From: Ceratotherium simum simum
Lineage: Eukaryota > Chordata > Mammalia > Perissodactyla > Rhinocerotidae
DNA length: 64,000 bases
Direction: 5' to 3'
Assembly: GCF_000283155.1 (NCBI RefSeq)
Contig: NW_004454225.1
Coordinates: 2,070,386-2,134,385 of the forward strand
Below, one piece after another: positions 33,301 through 46,470 of the stretch; position 1 is the stretch's first letter, and the number at the start of each line of letters is the position of its first letter. The position numbers and the translations under genes are program-made. The notes under the pieces were generated by a model. The model was not told the origin of the DNA. It saw nothing but the letters and a program-made list of their open reading frames with translations, and made no database searches.

Positions 33301-36300
33301 CGTGTGATAGCGCAGATGAAAATATTCTAGCCTGTGTGTGTACAATGACTGTCATAAACTTTAGACCTCAGCAGTCATTGAGAAAATAGGGTGCCCTCAC
33401 CCTCTGCTGCACATTTTCCCACCCCCTCTGCTTTCTTATCTGCACATATAGGGTGTCGACACAGTCTAGAAACAGGCAAGTATACATAATGTTGTCAAGG
33501 ACATTGTCAATCTATTAAAAAACATAGAATATTATCCATATTTCCAGAGTTAGTGTACACCCTGTAATAAGGTCTGCAGGTTTGGGCCAGTGCCAAAAGC
33601 GTGTGTATTTTCAGAGATGGTCCCCATTTGTCAATGATGGTGTTGTTTTCTTGACCTTAAATTTGACAAAGGAGGTGCTGGCTTCACATTCTTTAGATTT
33701 GAAATAATTATCAAGAATCTATGAACATAATAATAACTTAATAAAAATTGAATTTTGACTCCCTACCCTGCCCACAACACCTCTCCGTTGCCTGCACCGC
33801 CAAAGAAAAGAGGCCGTGAACATCCAGAGGATGGTGATGGGAACACTGGTCGGGAAGCAGAGAGCTCCTCTGCACTGTGGGACATCCATGCCGTCCTCAC
33901 GCAGACAGTCACTGGGACTAGATCTGGAGTAATTACCAAGTATTCTAACATTTGAATGGTTTTTAAACTGTCAGTCTCTTGTAGTAACCTCCTACCACCA
34001 CCCCAAAAAATACAAAAGTGGCAGAAACTACCAGTGTTTGCCTCACAGAATTTAAATTTCCCTTTTCAGTTAGCTTTACACCTGACTTTGTTTTTAACGA
34101 GAAACTATGCACACCAGAAAAAGTGACCTCCCTGCCCTTAGGGTCTCAGCGAGACTCAGTCATTGGCTCTTCTTTGTGACAAACGCTTGTTTTGTTCATG
34201 AGAGGGGAAAGGTCAGATAAAGGCAAGAGGTGTTCTGTTTTAAATAAAAAAGAAATAGTGTTTCCCTAAAGCACTTTGTGCCTCAGTTTCATTTTCAAAC
34301 TATAAGTCATTGCTTTGGAAGTAAATTCCCAATTGTAATTGACTCATTTCGAGCCAATATTAATAAGTTAAGATTGTTTTTGTTAAAAAGTGAAATTCCT
34401 CTTTACTGCTAAATTGCAAGCAGCTAAAGAGAAGTGGTCAGGATAGCTTACAGTACTGTTGCAGCAGAGCTGTGAAACACAGTGCTCTTCTGTCCCTTCT
34501 CCTCCCCTGCCTTCCTGGACCTCTTACTGACTCTGGCATTCCTTCTCCTTGGGCTGCTCAGAGGGCTGGGTTGGAAGAGGTGACCGGAGGTGAGGTGGAG
34601 CAGCCTCACTGCAAGACTAGCCTTACAGCAGAGCTTCATGGAGAGGAAGAGAGTATATCCCAAATGTGTTCGCCAAAAATGAGAACGGGGGGGTATTTAT
34701 ACAGAACAAACAAAAACCTTTGGAACCTTCAAGAAGTTAACATACCTTTTAAAGGTAGTATAGTTTCTCACCAAGTGATGCATTCAGCATGACACTTCTT
34801 GCCAGAAATTTCGGGATAACTTAAAATAAGTGTGTTTAAAACACCACCCCTACCCCCACTTTTTAATTTTGTCCAAGGAATTAATTACTTAAGTGTAGTA
34901 TTTCTGAATGTGCCTTTGTGAGTACAGAGACCGTCTGTTTTAGGAAGAAGCTATCCAGTGGGATAAAACAGAAAGACGGTCAGCTTAGTCTTTTAGGGAA
35001 GTCAGCGTTTCTCCTGGCAGTCCCCAGGGGCAGCTGTTGAGTTTTCATTAGCATCAATATTGCACAGTGTATAGTTGTGTGGAAGAGATTCTGGGACATG
35101 GGAGAGGGGATAATGAGGTGATGGTGCACAGATGTCAGAGACCCAGGTTAGGCCAAGAGTGCAGGTTGAATTTATCTATCTGCATTGCCTAGTTTTCTTC
35201 GTGTATATGTGTGTGTGCGTGTGGCTGTGACTGTTTTATTTTTTGTTTTTCCGTAAGCACTGGAGAATTGAAATATGGTGATGTTTGTGACACATTCATG
35301 CATGTCAAGAAGGCGTCTTCTAGCTTCTGCGTGTGCAGAGGGGGCAGCACATTTCCACCTTCTGAGTCTGTGTCCTGAGAAGGCAATTATTTTCCCAAAC
35401 AGAAGTCACATAATGTTGCTGTTTATGCGAACAGGGTATATTACACACAAGGAAAAAGCTTTTGAAAGAATAAGATTGAAGTGTTTGAGAAAGAAAAGAG
35501 AAAAATCTGAAATCATATTTTATTTCTTCAGAACTATTATGAACATGGAAATCTGCAGTGTCTCTTCGCTTGTTTTTATATTTGTTTTAAACAATTCCAC
35601 CTCTTCTCCCCACTCCCTATCTTCTAAAGAAATATCAAGTGAATGCTAAGGGCCATTTCCAGAATTCCTCAGAACTCCCCAAAGAGGAAAACAATCCCTC
35701 CCACAAGCTTCCTCCAGCTTCCTCCAGGAAGACACAGGGAGGAGAGATGCTGCCGCTGTCTGTGCTTCACTCTCATTCCTCTCATGGCCTTGAAATGTAT
35801 TATTATGCAAATGTGAATTTTGATACTGAATTTAAGAAGAGGTTGTTGGATTTTTTTCTTTTTTCAAAAAAAAAAAAGGTCCCATATGTGGTCATCATTG
35901 CTTCTTTGTTTTGTAACATGAATTGTAACTATGCATTCTGCAAAGGGGGGGAGGAGAGGGCAGAAAGGGGAAGGAAGTAGCTTTGCATCCTTGTTCTACA
36001 GTTTCTGTGTCCATGGTATCCCCATGTCCTGGTGGGGAAGGGGAGTGAGAGCAAGAAGCAGTAAGGTCGGCACAGTGCGCTAGAAAGAGACCTCTAAGGC
36101 CTCCCGCGGGTGCTAGCAGGCCGGATGGCCCGGCAAGTCCCCGGGGGCCTGCAGTTCCTATCAGCCAGTGTGGTACAGGATTCTCCTCATAGCCGTGCAG
36201 TGTTAACCCAGTGCAACAGTGGGGCCCCGAGGCTCCAGTGTTCTCTGGAAAAAAGTACTCGTCCTTTCCTGAATTCAGAACCCTTTCAAGCTCAGGAAAC

Positions 36301-36534
36301 CATGCCTCACTCGTGCTGACCTTAAAGTCAATCTTGATGTCAATTTCAAAAACTCCTCCTCCTTTTTAATTTTTCTTTCTTCTTTCTTAATCATTTTTAG
36401 TGAACTTAGTTATAAGGAAACTGTCTTGCTCTATGGGAAAGAGGACTGTTGCTTGGCAGGCAAAAAAGGATTCTCTTCCCCATCCACTACCCCTCAGCCA
36501 AACATAATCTCTGCTTCCCTTGCGTTTATTAAGC

Positions 36535-36542
36535 TGTATATA
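36535..36542 (+). promoter_or_regulatory. Pumilio-type octamer in TNRC6B UTR
   Basis: TGTATATA fits the PUM1/2 consensus TGTAHATA. A second match TGTAAATA is at 37002-37009, 460 bp away. Function is inferred. Confidence 0.35.
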
Positions 36543-37371
36543 GCAAGCAAGCAGTGAGGTGTTTGACACGGGAAAGCCTACAGCCTCTTCTTTGTCCTAA
36601 CAGAATTCCTTTGTTGATCTTGCCCTGTGGTGAATCGTGGCACCTGCATTGCTCTGGTCTAGGCATTATTTGCAACACACAAAGTCGTAAGCAAGAGATT
36701 TTTCTGCCCATATCCAGTGTTTCCATGCAGAAGTTTTTGTTGATGTCACAGTACTGTAACGAGTAACAGACTTGATCATAGTCTCCTCGTGCCTGTGCAA
36801 GGCTGCACAGGCTCGATCTTATCAGGGTTCCAATCTGTTAGATTGCCTTTAGACAAAAAACAAAACAAACAAAAAAAATCCTGACGTTTCAACTGTCTAA
36901 CACAAAACAATACCTCGAGGCACATTTCCCCTGCAATGTAGACTCTTAACTCCCCTCTCCTTTTCTGACATCAGTGGGTTGTCCTTTTCAAAATATGAAT
37001 GTGTAAATAGCAGAATAACTTTTACAATTTTTTCTTTGCTGTGAAAGTAACCCTAAAATATGATATTTTCCATTGTTTTTAAGCCATCAGAAGTTTCAGA
37101 TCTTATTCTTTCATGTTTAAGACAACGAAGCAGAACAGGTTAGGGGAGTGGACTTGCATTTTGGGGGCGGTGTTCCCTCCATTGCCTCCCATCCACAGTG
37201 ACAACAGACCAGTGTCTAAACCCTGTTTTGAATAGATGTGTCTATTCCAGCTCTAGTTCCAGGGTGGGGAGTATCCGAATTTCTCTCTTCAGGAAGATCC
37301 ATCCCCTCCAGGGACTCCAGAATGTTTTCTATGTGAGACCTTGAGTTCTCAGCCTCTCTTGGTTGTCACAA

Positions 37372-37373
<2 letters not shown>

Positions 37374-37417
<44 letters not shown>
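37374..37417. repeat. (CA)n microsatellite in TNRC6B 3' UTR
   Basis: About 22 uninterrupted CA units. In RNA, long CA repeats can bind hnRNP L (general knowledge). It is likely polymorphic in length. Confidence 0.97.
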
Positions 37418-37420
<3 letters not shown>

Positions 37421-39140
37421 GAGTAACTGAGTAGCATTCTGTAGTTCACAAAGGGAATTAGTCTCTGGCATTTTCAGTTTGGCACTGTAGAATTCATAGC
37501 CTTGTCACTTTGTGATGCTCTGGAAATGTATTGATTTCTCACTTAGAAGGAAACTCACCTGAGATGGGTAAACAACCACCCTGAAAGGCGTGTGCACTGG
37601 CAGACGTCGCTCCCTCTGTGAGGCTTGAAGCTGACATTAGGTGGAGGGAAATAAGTTTAACAGATGCTGCTTGTAGGGATCTGTCAGCTACTGCTCTCCT
37701 AGCTTTGGCCACCCACGGGGCAGGGTCAGAGTGGATCATTTTGAATAGCTTCCTCACAAAAACCCCTTTTATCCCCATCTTGAAGATAAACCCTGTATCT
37801 GTCAAGAAGCCCTTTTAGTTTGAGCTCACTAATCTTGTATAGTGACGACTTCCTTTGAGGGGAAGAAGCTTGATACTAAGTGCATGCATATTCACCACCC
37901 GCCTTCTTATTTGGGCACTGTCGACCTTCAGATTTTATTTCTGTTGTTTGTTTGGAGGCCCCCTTTTCTATCAGTCTCCTTTCTCTGACCCCTCCTAAGT
38001 TCTTCCTGACCTTATATCCCTTACAATGCTCCCAAAGGGCTCTGGTGATCTCTGCACTTCTTTCCTGGGACGCTCCCCCACCACCACCCTTTGCACACAC
38101 CAGTGACCAAAGTGTGTCCAGTGATCTCACAGAAGACATCAAAAATGGTGCATGCACCATGAATGTGCTCACAGAGACACGTGCACAAGATTCTGCACCC
38201 TTGGCCTTAACCTCAGTGTGACTTAAGGTGCAGGAACATTTTTAATAGGTTTTAAAAAAACAAAAAAACCCTTCTGGGAGGAAAAAAAAAACCAGACACA
38301 ACAGTTCAACTGTGCCCACTCCTGACTCTCCACTATTTGCTTCCAACTTATTCTCTGCCCACCCTACCCCATCCCTATCTTGAGTAACCAAAAACAGAAA
38401 ACAAACGCAACCTGAGGAGAGGTTTCTGGACTATTTTATCTTCCTCCATTTAGATGGAGATATAAATGCTGCTTTGGGTTCCATAATCCTAGGGGGCTAT
38501 GTTTACATAGTAAATACATCCTACCAAATCAGGAAACTGAATCATGGGAATCTCTGCAGTGAGAGTTAGGTCACTGATGGTGAACAAGAGAAGTGAGGGG
38601 ATGTGGGGGTCTGGGACAGAGGAGGAGAGACGGAAAAGTAGCATTTTCTTGACTTGTGACGCGTCACTCCCTTCCTCCTTTCTCCTCCCTTCACTTCTCT
38701 CCTTGCCCCTTTAAACAGAAGGTGCAGAGAAGGGCATCAGAAAGAGGCTGGATTTTTAAAAGGCAGCTTTCCAACTTTGCACACAAACAGGTAACAGGAA
38801 GGTACAGCGAAAATCCTCTCATCTGAAACAGCAGAAACAAAACCTGTAACCATGATGAAATAGCTGCACATATTGATGCTCTCTGCAAGTTACCTAGAAG
38901 TGTTTTGTTTTTCTTATACTTGAAATAGCTTTTACAATATTATTTTGGTGGCTTTCTTTTCTCTCTTCTGATGGGCAATAGAGAAAGTGGATGATGGGAT
39001 TTAAGGAAATTTGAGGGGAGAAAAGGGAGGATATGGCATTGTCTTTTTTTTTTTTTTCCTTAAACATAGAGGTTTAATCAAACTCCCATATGTTGAAATT
39101 GCTCCTCATATTACTGGTTTTACATGGACACAGAAACTAG

Positions 39141-39148
39141 GCACTTTA
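39141..39148 (+). promoter_or_regulatory. miR-17 family seed match (8-mer) in TNRC6B UTR
   Basis: GCACTTTA matches the miR-17/20/93/106 seed with a terminal A. A weaker GCACTTTG lies at 34271-34278. Seed matches alone are frequent by chance. Confidence 0.35.
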
Positions 39149-39655
39149 GAGGTGCACTTGCATGGCAGGCTGGGCCCCCCTTTTCTATATTTTATTTTAC
39201 TTTTTTAGTATAGTGGTACTTAAAATCACTGGTTCACTTAAAAAACAAACAACAAAATGTTAAACTCTACTAATGTACAAATAAGCTGAAAAGTTGCATT
39301 TTATGTGTATTTTTTGCCATAGCAGGTACTGTATTTCTCATGCTGGATTTCAAAAAAAAAAAAATCAAAAACAAAAAAAAACTAAAGGGTGGTGTTTTAT
39401 TGGATTGTGACAGGTTGAGTAATAAGGAATTAAGTCGCCGTCATTTCATTAAAACTGAGAGATGATGTAATGCATATGTACGAGTTTTCTGAAGGGTTTT
39501 TTTGGGCTTTTAAACAGCTTATTTTTGTTTTTGTTTAGTTTTTTATTTTATTTTATTTTGGAAAGATATGATTGTATTATGTGCAACTCAGTTGCTTACA
39601 TTATAACTACAAACTATTTTTGGGTTCCTGGAAAAAAAAAAAAAGAAAAAAGACT

Positions 39656-39661
39656 AATAAA
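39656..39661 (+). promoter_or_regulatory. TNRC6B: Distal poly(A) signal of TNRC6B
   Basis: AATAAA followed 20-70 bp later by a T/GT-rich stretch (TTATTGTGGTTTCCTGTTTT and on), a good cleavage and downstream-element arrangement. It is the last good signal before the repeat-rich spacer, so cleavage is expected near 39675-39690. Confidence 0.7.
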
Positions 39662-40236
39662 TGTGTTTGGCTGCTAAGCATTTATTGTGGTTTCCTGTTT
39701 TATTCTGCTAATTTAATTTGCTTGTTTGTTGAATGTTTATATTTTTTCTACTCCTCTCTCTCCCTGCTCCACACATAAAAGCTGTCCGAAATTCAACACC
39801 GGAATTGGGCCTCAACTTTGTGTATCTCGTCTTATGTTTTTCTTGTTGGGGTTTGTTGTGCTCCTCGCTGCCAGCCGCAGTGCAGGTTCAAATTCTCGAA
39901 AAGAAATTGATGTTCTCCTTCTGCTTTTTGTTGTTGTCTTGTTTAATCCCTATTTGCATTTGGAATGAGAGTAGAGGAGAGAAGAGAGAAGATCCCATCT
40001 CTACTGCACCCAGGAAGGTAACCAGCAAGCTCACTCTGGTCCAGAAAACTCCTGGCCTGCTCTGAGCGCTGCCACACTGCCGAGAAGCGTTAGAGCTGTC
40101 CCTTGAAGGCGAGGTTCCCCTGTCTAAACAGTTTCTTACTTATTGTTAGCCACTAAAATAGAGACTTGTGGACATGTGATTAGGAAACACCTCTAGAAGG
40201 GGAAAGGGGAGGAATGGAAGAAAGCTAACATTTTCT

Positions 40237-40468
40237 TTTCTGTTTTTTATTTTTTTAACGTTTTTTTTTAACTTTATTTATTTATTTTTCCCCCCAAAGC
40301 CCCAGTAGATAGTTGTATGTTATAGTTGCACATCCTTCTAGTTGCTGTATGTGGGACTCGGCCTCAGCATGGCCAGAGAAGCGGTGCGTCGGTGCATGCC
40401 CGGGATTCGAACCCAGGCCGCCAGCAGCAGCGCACACGCACTTAACCGCTAAGCCACGGGCCGGCCCC
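40237..40468 (-). mobile_element. ERE SINE, antisense
   Basis: T-rich start, CCCCCCAAAGCCCCAGTAGA body, GGGCCGGCCCC end. Perfect 17 bp duplication GAAAGCTAACATTTTCT (40220-40236, 40469-40485). It is the first SINE after the TNRC6B UTR. Confidence 0.93.
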
Positions 40469-41099
40469 GAAAGCTAACATTTTCTAATTCCCAGGTACTG
40501 TTGTGTCTGACTGCATTCTCAGAATGCTGTGTGAAACAGATAGCAGCAAACCCATTCCATGAGGAAACTGGTTCAGAATAATTTAATTAGCTAATAATAG
40601 GTAACGTTGATTGATTGCTTACTGTGAGCTGGGCACTGCTCTAAGCATGCCATATATTCACTCATGTAATTGAAACTTGCCTCAGTCACTGGTAGAACCA
40701 TAATAGGAACCTAGATGGGATTCACAGGCTATCATGCCAAAATGCCTTTGCTAAAAACACCTGGATTTCTGAGAGAATGGTCTTAAGCAAGTTTGTTGTA
40801 CAGTCAAGGCCATGTACCATCCAATTCTGTTCTCATAAAATGAATAAACACTGGGAAATGTGAGGTGGGAAGAGAGGGACTAGATGTTCAGAAACACCTC
40901 GAGCACCTGCCTATGACAAGTAAGTGCTACTTTTGAGGAATAGAGATCATTGCAAAAACTATGAGGACCTTTATCACCGAACACTTTATTTTAAATTTTG
41001 GATATTTTAAGAATGTCTGAATGGCTAAGGGTGGGTGGAGGGGCATGTATTGTAGAATTAGAGATGGTTGTTAAGACTTCAGCATCTGACAGCCTTCTT

Positions 41100-43980
41100 C
41101 ATGGCTGCATGCCCTGCCATCACCTTAGGTGACTTCAGTGTCCACCTGGAAAATCTATCCTAACAGCCAATCTTCTGCTCCTTCCTCCAGTCTACCCAGC
41201 CATGCACTCCCATACTCACTCAAAATGGCACCCCTCCAGAATCACTGATTTCAGCATCCTTGACCTCCTGTCCTCCCAATGGTTCCCACTCCTCTTTGGC
41301 TGTGTTTTGACGTCATCAGCCAGTCCGGGATGCTGACCTGTTTACTTTCGAACAATCTATCAGCCCTCTCCTTTTTCTCCCTTCCTAATCCAGTTTACAT
41401 TTTATAGCCCATAATTTCAATAACATGGCTGCTAATACCTGTAAATTTCCTTGCCCCTCTTGTTTTCTTGACACCTACGTGACAAAATCCCCACTTTGGA
41501 AAAACCCTATTTTCTATGTTCCACCAGCACCCAGAAGCAGCATTGCTGGGGAAAAAAACTTACTACAGGGCAAATGAGGACTCCTGTAATCTACTGTAAC
41601 CAACCAGCAATGAGACCTTGACACTGCCCAGCAAGCGTCCTGTGTCCACTAATACATGGAGAAAATTAGAGGTATCAGAAAAATTCCCCTAAGTTCCTGC
41701 TGCCAAACTATAAACAGGGAGAGGTGCTTCCACTTCAAGTGCTGGGTCCTTCAGTGCCTGGGATCCTTCCCCTTCCTGCCCCCTTGGGTACTCTTTAACT
41801 CTCCTTAAGCCATTCTCTTTTCATGTGTTCTGCTGGGGCCCTTGCCAATCAGTGTGCTCAAGTCCATCCCCTGGTGAAAACCCTCCTGTGGGCCCATGTT
41901 CCAGCCCCTGCCTTGCCAGCTACTGTCCTATTTTTCTTCTTGAGTAATTTTCTCTCCTCCCCCTCCTGGGTCTCTTCCAATCTGGTTTCTGCCTCTCATA
42001 CCCCTAAAAGAGCTGTCTCTCAGGTCACTAACAACCTCCCTAGGGCAATGGACATGACCACTGGACTCTTGATGCCACAACTCCTGGATTTCCTTCTATA
42101 CTCTGACATGTTCCTTTATCTCCTGCATCTGTTTCATCCTTTTATCTGGCCATGAAATGCTGGATTTCATCAGTGCTCAAACCCAGGCCTGCCTTTGTTC
42201 TCTCTAAGCTAAAATCCCAGGCAGTGTCATCCACCTCACTGGCCTTCTTTCTTACCGTCCTTTTTCCTCAGACTGAGCTCTCAATTTTGGAGTGCCCCTG
42301 GGCTCAGTCCTGAATTTTGTTTTCTAGTCATGTTGCTCCCCCTAGATGAATTCAGCCTGCCTTGTGTTTTTACATGCAACACCTGTCCCCATCCTGCCCA
42401 AACGATATCTCCAACCCTGGCCTTTCTAATCTGTCTATCCAACTGACTAACTGCCGTCTACTTCTTTTTTTTTTTTTTAAAGATTTTATTTATTTTACTT
42501 TTTCCCCCCAAAGCCCCAGTAGATAGTTGTATGTCATAGCTGCACATCCTTCTAGTTGCTGTATGCGGGACTCGGCCTCAGGATGGACGGAGAAGTGGTG
42601 CCTCGATGCACACCCGGGATCCGAACCCGGGCCACCAGCATTGCAGCGCGCGCACTTAACCACCAAGCCACAGGGCCGGCCCCTGCCGTCTACTTCTAAG
42701 TCTATTGGACAAATCCCTCCCCCTTCCTTGTCAAATTTTCTTTCTTCCCCAGACTTTTCCATCTCAGTAAGTGGCACCACCTAATTGTTCAAACCCACAG
42801 CTTCTTCACATCGCTTACTTAGTCCGTCAGGACGTCCTGTCAGCTCTCTACTAAACATATATCACAAACGGTCCACATCTCTCACATCTCACCACAACCA
42901 ACTCTTGGGTCTAGCCACCCTACATGCTCACCTGGACCACTGCAGTAGCTTCCCACCAGTCTACCATCTTCCCCATAACTCCACCCCAGACTGTTCTTTG
43001 TTTCTTCATGTCACTACCCTCCAATGGTTTCTCCTTACAATTGAAATCCAAACTCCATACCATGGTCTATAAACCCCACACAAATCCCCCATGCGATCTC
43101 ATTCCCTCTGACTCTCTCTTCATATCACTTTCTAAAATTATCTTGTTTTTTCTTGATTATCCATTTCCCTCACTGGAAGGTAAGCACCAAAAAAGGCGGA
43201 ATTCTTTTCGTTGTTTACCAGCTCCAGGGCCTAAAACCCCTATGGCTTTAATTACCATCTATATGCTGATGACTGCTAAATTTGTATTTCCAACCCTTAC
43301 CACTGAGCTTCAGACCTGTATATATAATTGTCTACTCAACATTTTGAAACATCTGGATATCCTAACAGCACTGCAAACTCAAATGCAAAGCAGAAGTCCA
43401 TCCTGCCTGCTTGCCCCTCGTCCCATGGGGTACCATTTACCCCATGGTAAATGGCATTACCATCCATTCAATGATAAAACCTAGAAACCTAGGAATATCC
43501 TTGACCCCACCTGCTCCCTTACTCCCCACAACTAATCCATCACCACGCTGGATTGATTGTACCTCTTAAGTTAATCTCTTCTTTTTCTTCATTTCCTCTG
43601 CTACTTACTTCCCTTGTAGATCACCTGCACCCCTAGGTCTTACCTAGTCCTGCATTAGCCCAACTGGTTTCTCACTTGGCATTCACTCCAGTTCCCCTGC
43701 CCCCAACCCATTCTATACATAATAACTGGGATGATATTTTTCAAAACACAAATCTGATGAAGTCATCCTCCAGCTCAAAGCCTTTTAGTGGCTTTCCATT
43801 GCTTAGAATAAACCCCTCAAATATCCTTATTTCCAACAAGGTTCTCATGGTCTGGCTTCCATCTACTTCTCCAAATTTACCTCCCTCTCTTCTCACCTCT
43901 GTCCTCTCCACTCCAGCCTCATCAGCTAACCATCGAATCCCAGTGCTTAGTACTATGCCTGGCACACAGTATGGCCCACT
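41100..43980 (+). mobile_element. L2/CR1-like LINE debris with endonuclease and RT traces
   Basis: Broken frames carry GDFSVHLEN (endonuclease-like, about 41128), GVPLGSVL (reverse transcriptase GVPxGSVL block, about 42290) and a YADD box followed at once by a stop (about 43264). Further 3' text at 42910-43100 and again at 43750-43870 shows that more than one copy or a rearranged copy is present. An ERE interrupts it at 42466-42682. Family assignment is from memory. Confidence 0.55.
42466..42682 (-). mobile_element. ERE SINE, antisense, inside L2-like sequence
   Basis: Perfect 15 bp duplication CTGCCGTCTACTTCT (42451-42465, 42683-42697). The host sequence is old LINE debris. Confidence 0.93.
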
Positions 43981-46229
43981 GTGGAATCAATGATCCTGAT
44001 GGGTAACAGGATGTTACATCAAGAATTTGTTTAAGAAAATAGGTATTTTAAAAGCCTAAAAGAAAAACAGAAGGATAGCTATAAAGGAGAAAATAAAACA
44101 ATCAAAAGACCTGTTCATAGAGTTAGGGCAAAAAGAGATACAAAAGTAGAACTCCTGATTTAGAGATGTTGCTTTATGAACAGTGGCAACCAGCTGGAAG
44201 TGTCTAGATGGTCTTTGGAGATCAAGAAGCAAAACTCTGGAAAACCTGCAGACTCAGAAGGTAAGCCTTGCAGATGTGCAAGCAGTTTCCAAGGGGAGGA
44301 AAGGTGGGTTAAATCTTAGGAAACTCCTACCGCTTCCTGTTCCAGGAGTGAGAGGAGGGAGGGTCATCAAAGAAAGAGTATTCTGACTACTAGGAGAATT
44401 AGTACAGTTTACTTTTCAAACCAGGAGGGAGGGGTGTCAAAAACACTAGAAACTTCATCAGCCAGAGTGATGATTTACTACAGGAAAAAAGAAAAACTAT
44501 TTGTCTCAAAAATCAAAACAATATAAAGATGTACATTGGGAAGTTTGCTCCCGGTTCTTTCTCTGCCTATCCTGTTCCCTGCATGTCCCCCACACACATA
44601 GACTTTATTAGTGATTCTTTATGCAAATATAGGCAAACAAATATATATTATGGGAACGGGCCTTTTGATTTGTTTATTAGAGGAAGTTATTGGTAATCGA
44701 TGAGTGTGATTTGGAGGTAACAAGAACGGGCAGACGTGGCATCACACTGCTAAGGAATTAAGCAGGGAGGGGAAGGAATTGGTTGAATACAGGAGTCCTG
44801 GACACTGAGCTAGGGAGTCAGCATCTATTCCTGCCTTTGCTCCTGACTGTACACCTGGGGATCATCAGCCACATTTCACAGGTGAGAAGACCAAGTGCCA
44901 AAAGATGAACTAATTGCCCAAGTCACACAACTAATAACTGGCAGTGCCAGGAATTGTTGGTAAAGAGGCAGCCAGAAACAGAGGTTTCTATGTTAAGGAG
45001 ATACCAGAGCAAGTGGAGATGTTTCTATAGTGGAAGAAACCTGTGCATTTAAAAAAAATCAGAGGAGAAGGGAGGCAGAATTGAAGAGATCAAAGATTTG
45101 AGATAAAAATAATTGAAAGAGCAAGATTTTTTCCTGAATGAAGAAATAGAAGACTGGAGGCAGAAACTCCTATTTTGAGGAGGAAAACAGCAAAGTGAAG
45201 CAGTGGCAGGAGAGAGGGCTGGAAGATTGAAGAGACAGCTGAGTTTGCAGTGGTCACAGTGAGAACAGTGAACTCATCACAGCACATCAAAGCAAGGACA
45301 GCCCTGAAGCACTCTGCAAAGAGTGGGAAGTTGCAGACAGTAGTAAATTCATCTTTCCAGAATCGTCTGTCCTCACTCCCAAAACCAATTTTCTGCAGCT
45401 CAAGAGGGGAGGTGCAAGAAGACTTAGGTGATGAGCCCAGGTGACTGATGGGCTTCTCTGATGGCCAAGGTATTCTGGAATGGGTGCTGCAGTCAATTCG
45501 GACTGCTAATTCTGGAGTCCAGGTGGAGACATGAAGGATCCATGGAATTAGAAACTGAAGAGGTGTGAGAGGTTGGGGGAAGAGGAGGTGCAGTGTCAGG
45601 ATCTAACTTGTATCTTGGCTGTTGTGGGCCCTGCTCTTTCTGGGCTAGGCTCCTTTGGGCAGCATTCATTCATCCCGCAAACATTTATTAGCCATCTATA
45701 GGATGCTAGATCCTGTGCCAGGTGCCAGGAACACGGGTGACCAAGACAGACATGATCTCTGCCCCCACCAAGTTACCATCAATGGGAAAGGCAAACAACA
45801 CTGAACTCCGGTGCGAGTTATGAGAGAGGCCTATAAGAAGCCAGGAGGTCACTCATCATCTATGAAATCCCAGAGGTGGGGAGGGAGGACACTACAGGGG
45901 TGGTCCATAGGTTTTTGAGTGAATCCATGAATAAATGAAAGCAGAAATGGAAAGGTGACAGGAAAAGAAGTTATTGTCAAGGATATGTTCTTGAAGCCTC
46001 GAGATCTAACTTTTAATATCCTTGAAATATTATGGTTACTGGGGAAGGGGAGTTCACTTCAGCAAACAAGTTGGGAATTCAAAACAAATTCCCCTGGGAG
46101 GTCTCATAGTGAGGAACTAAGAAACAGGTAATTTCAAAGCAGCATAGTAGCTACTGTAGCACAAAAGAAAGGGTACATTTGGAGATAAGAACCAGGGATC
46201 TGGAGCCTATTGCCTGCATTTAATTCCTA

Positions 46230-46470
46230 GCTTCTACATGAGCAATCTAAAGACACTCAACCTGCCCATGCCTTTGTTTTGTCATCTGCAAAATGGGGAT
46301 CATAATAATGGCTAGCATTTATTGAGCACTTTGTGCGTTGCACCAAGGGCTTTACTTGTATTATTTCATTTAATAACTGGAACAACTCAGGATCCTCACG
46401 AGGATTAAATGAGATCACGTGTGTAAAGCACTCAGGACAGTGCCTGACACCTAGTAACACCTCCATAAAT
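46230..46470 (-). mobile_element. MIR SINE, antisense
   Basis: TCATCTGCAAAATGGGGATC, GAGGATTAAATGAGATCACG and AGTGCCTGACACCTAGTAAC blocks, the usual antisense MIR text. Confidence 0.65.

Larger units (their letters stand above)
27369..39680 (+). other. TNRC6B: TNRC6B 3' UTR, about 12.3 kb
   Basis: This is the untranslated part of the last exon, inferred from absence of coding potential, the stop at 27366 and the strong poly(A) site near 39.66 kb. Human TNRC6B also has a very long UTR (from memory, of the order of 12 kb). It holds simple repeats (30217-30300, 37374-37417, a GT/CTC patch at 28010-28112), many ATTTA motifs, GCACTTT-type microRNA seed matches and Pumilio-like octamers, but no recognised SINE or LINE. 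Several internal AATAAA hexamers (27456, 30479, 33740, 34243) could give shorter forms. The exact 3' end is inferred. Confidence 0.8.

Noticed and set aside
37880..38221. 113-codon open frame within the TNRC6B UTR
   Set aside because: Overlaps a minus-strand frame of similar length, has no domain, and lies inside the 3' UTR. No support for translation.
42785..43484. Plus-strand open frames of 95 and 186 codons in the spacer
   Set aside because: They run through L2-like LINE debris and have no ADSL or TNRC6B splice context. The visible motifs are those of a dead reverse transcriptase.
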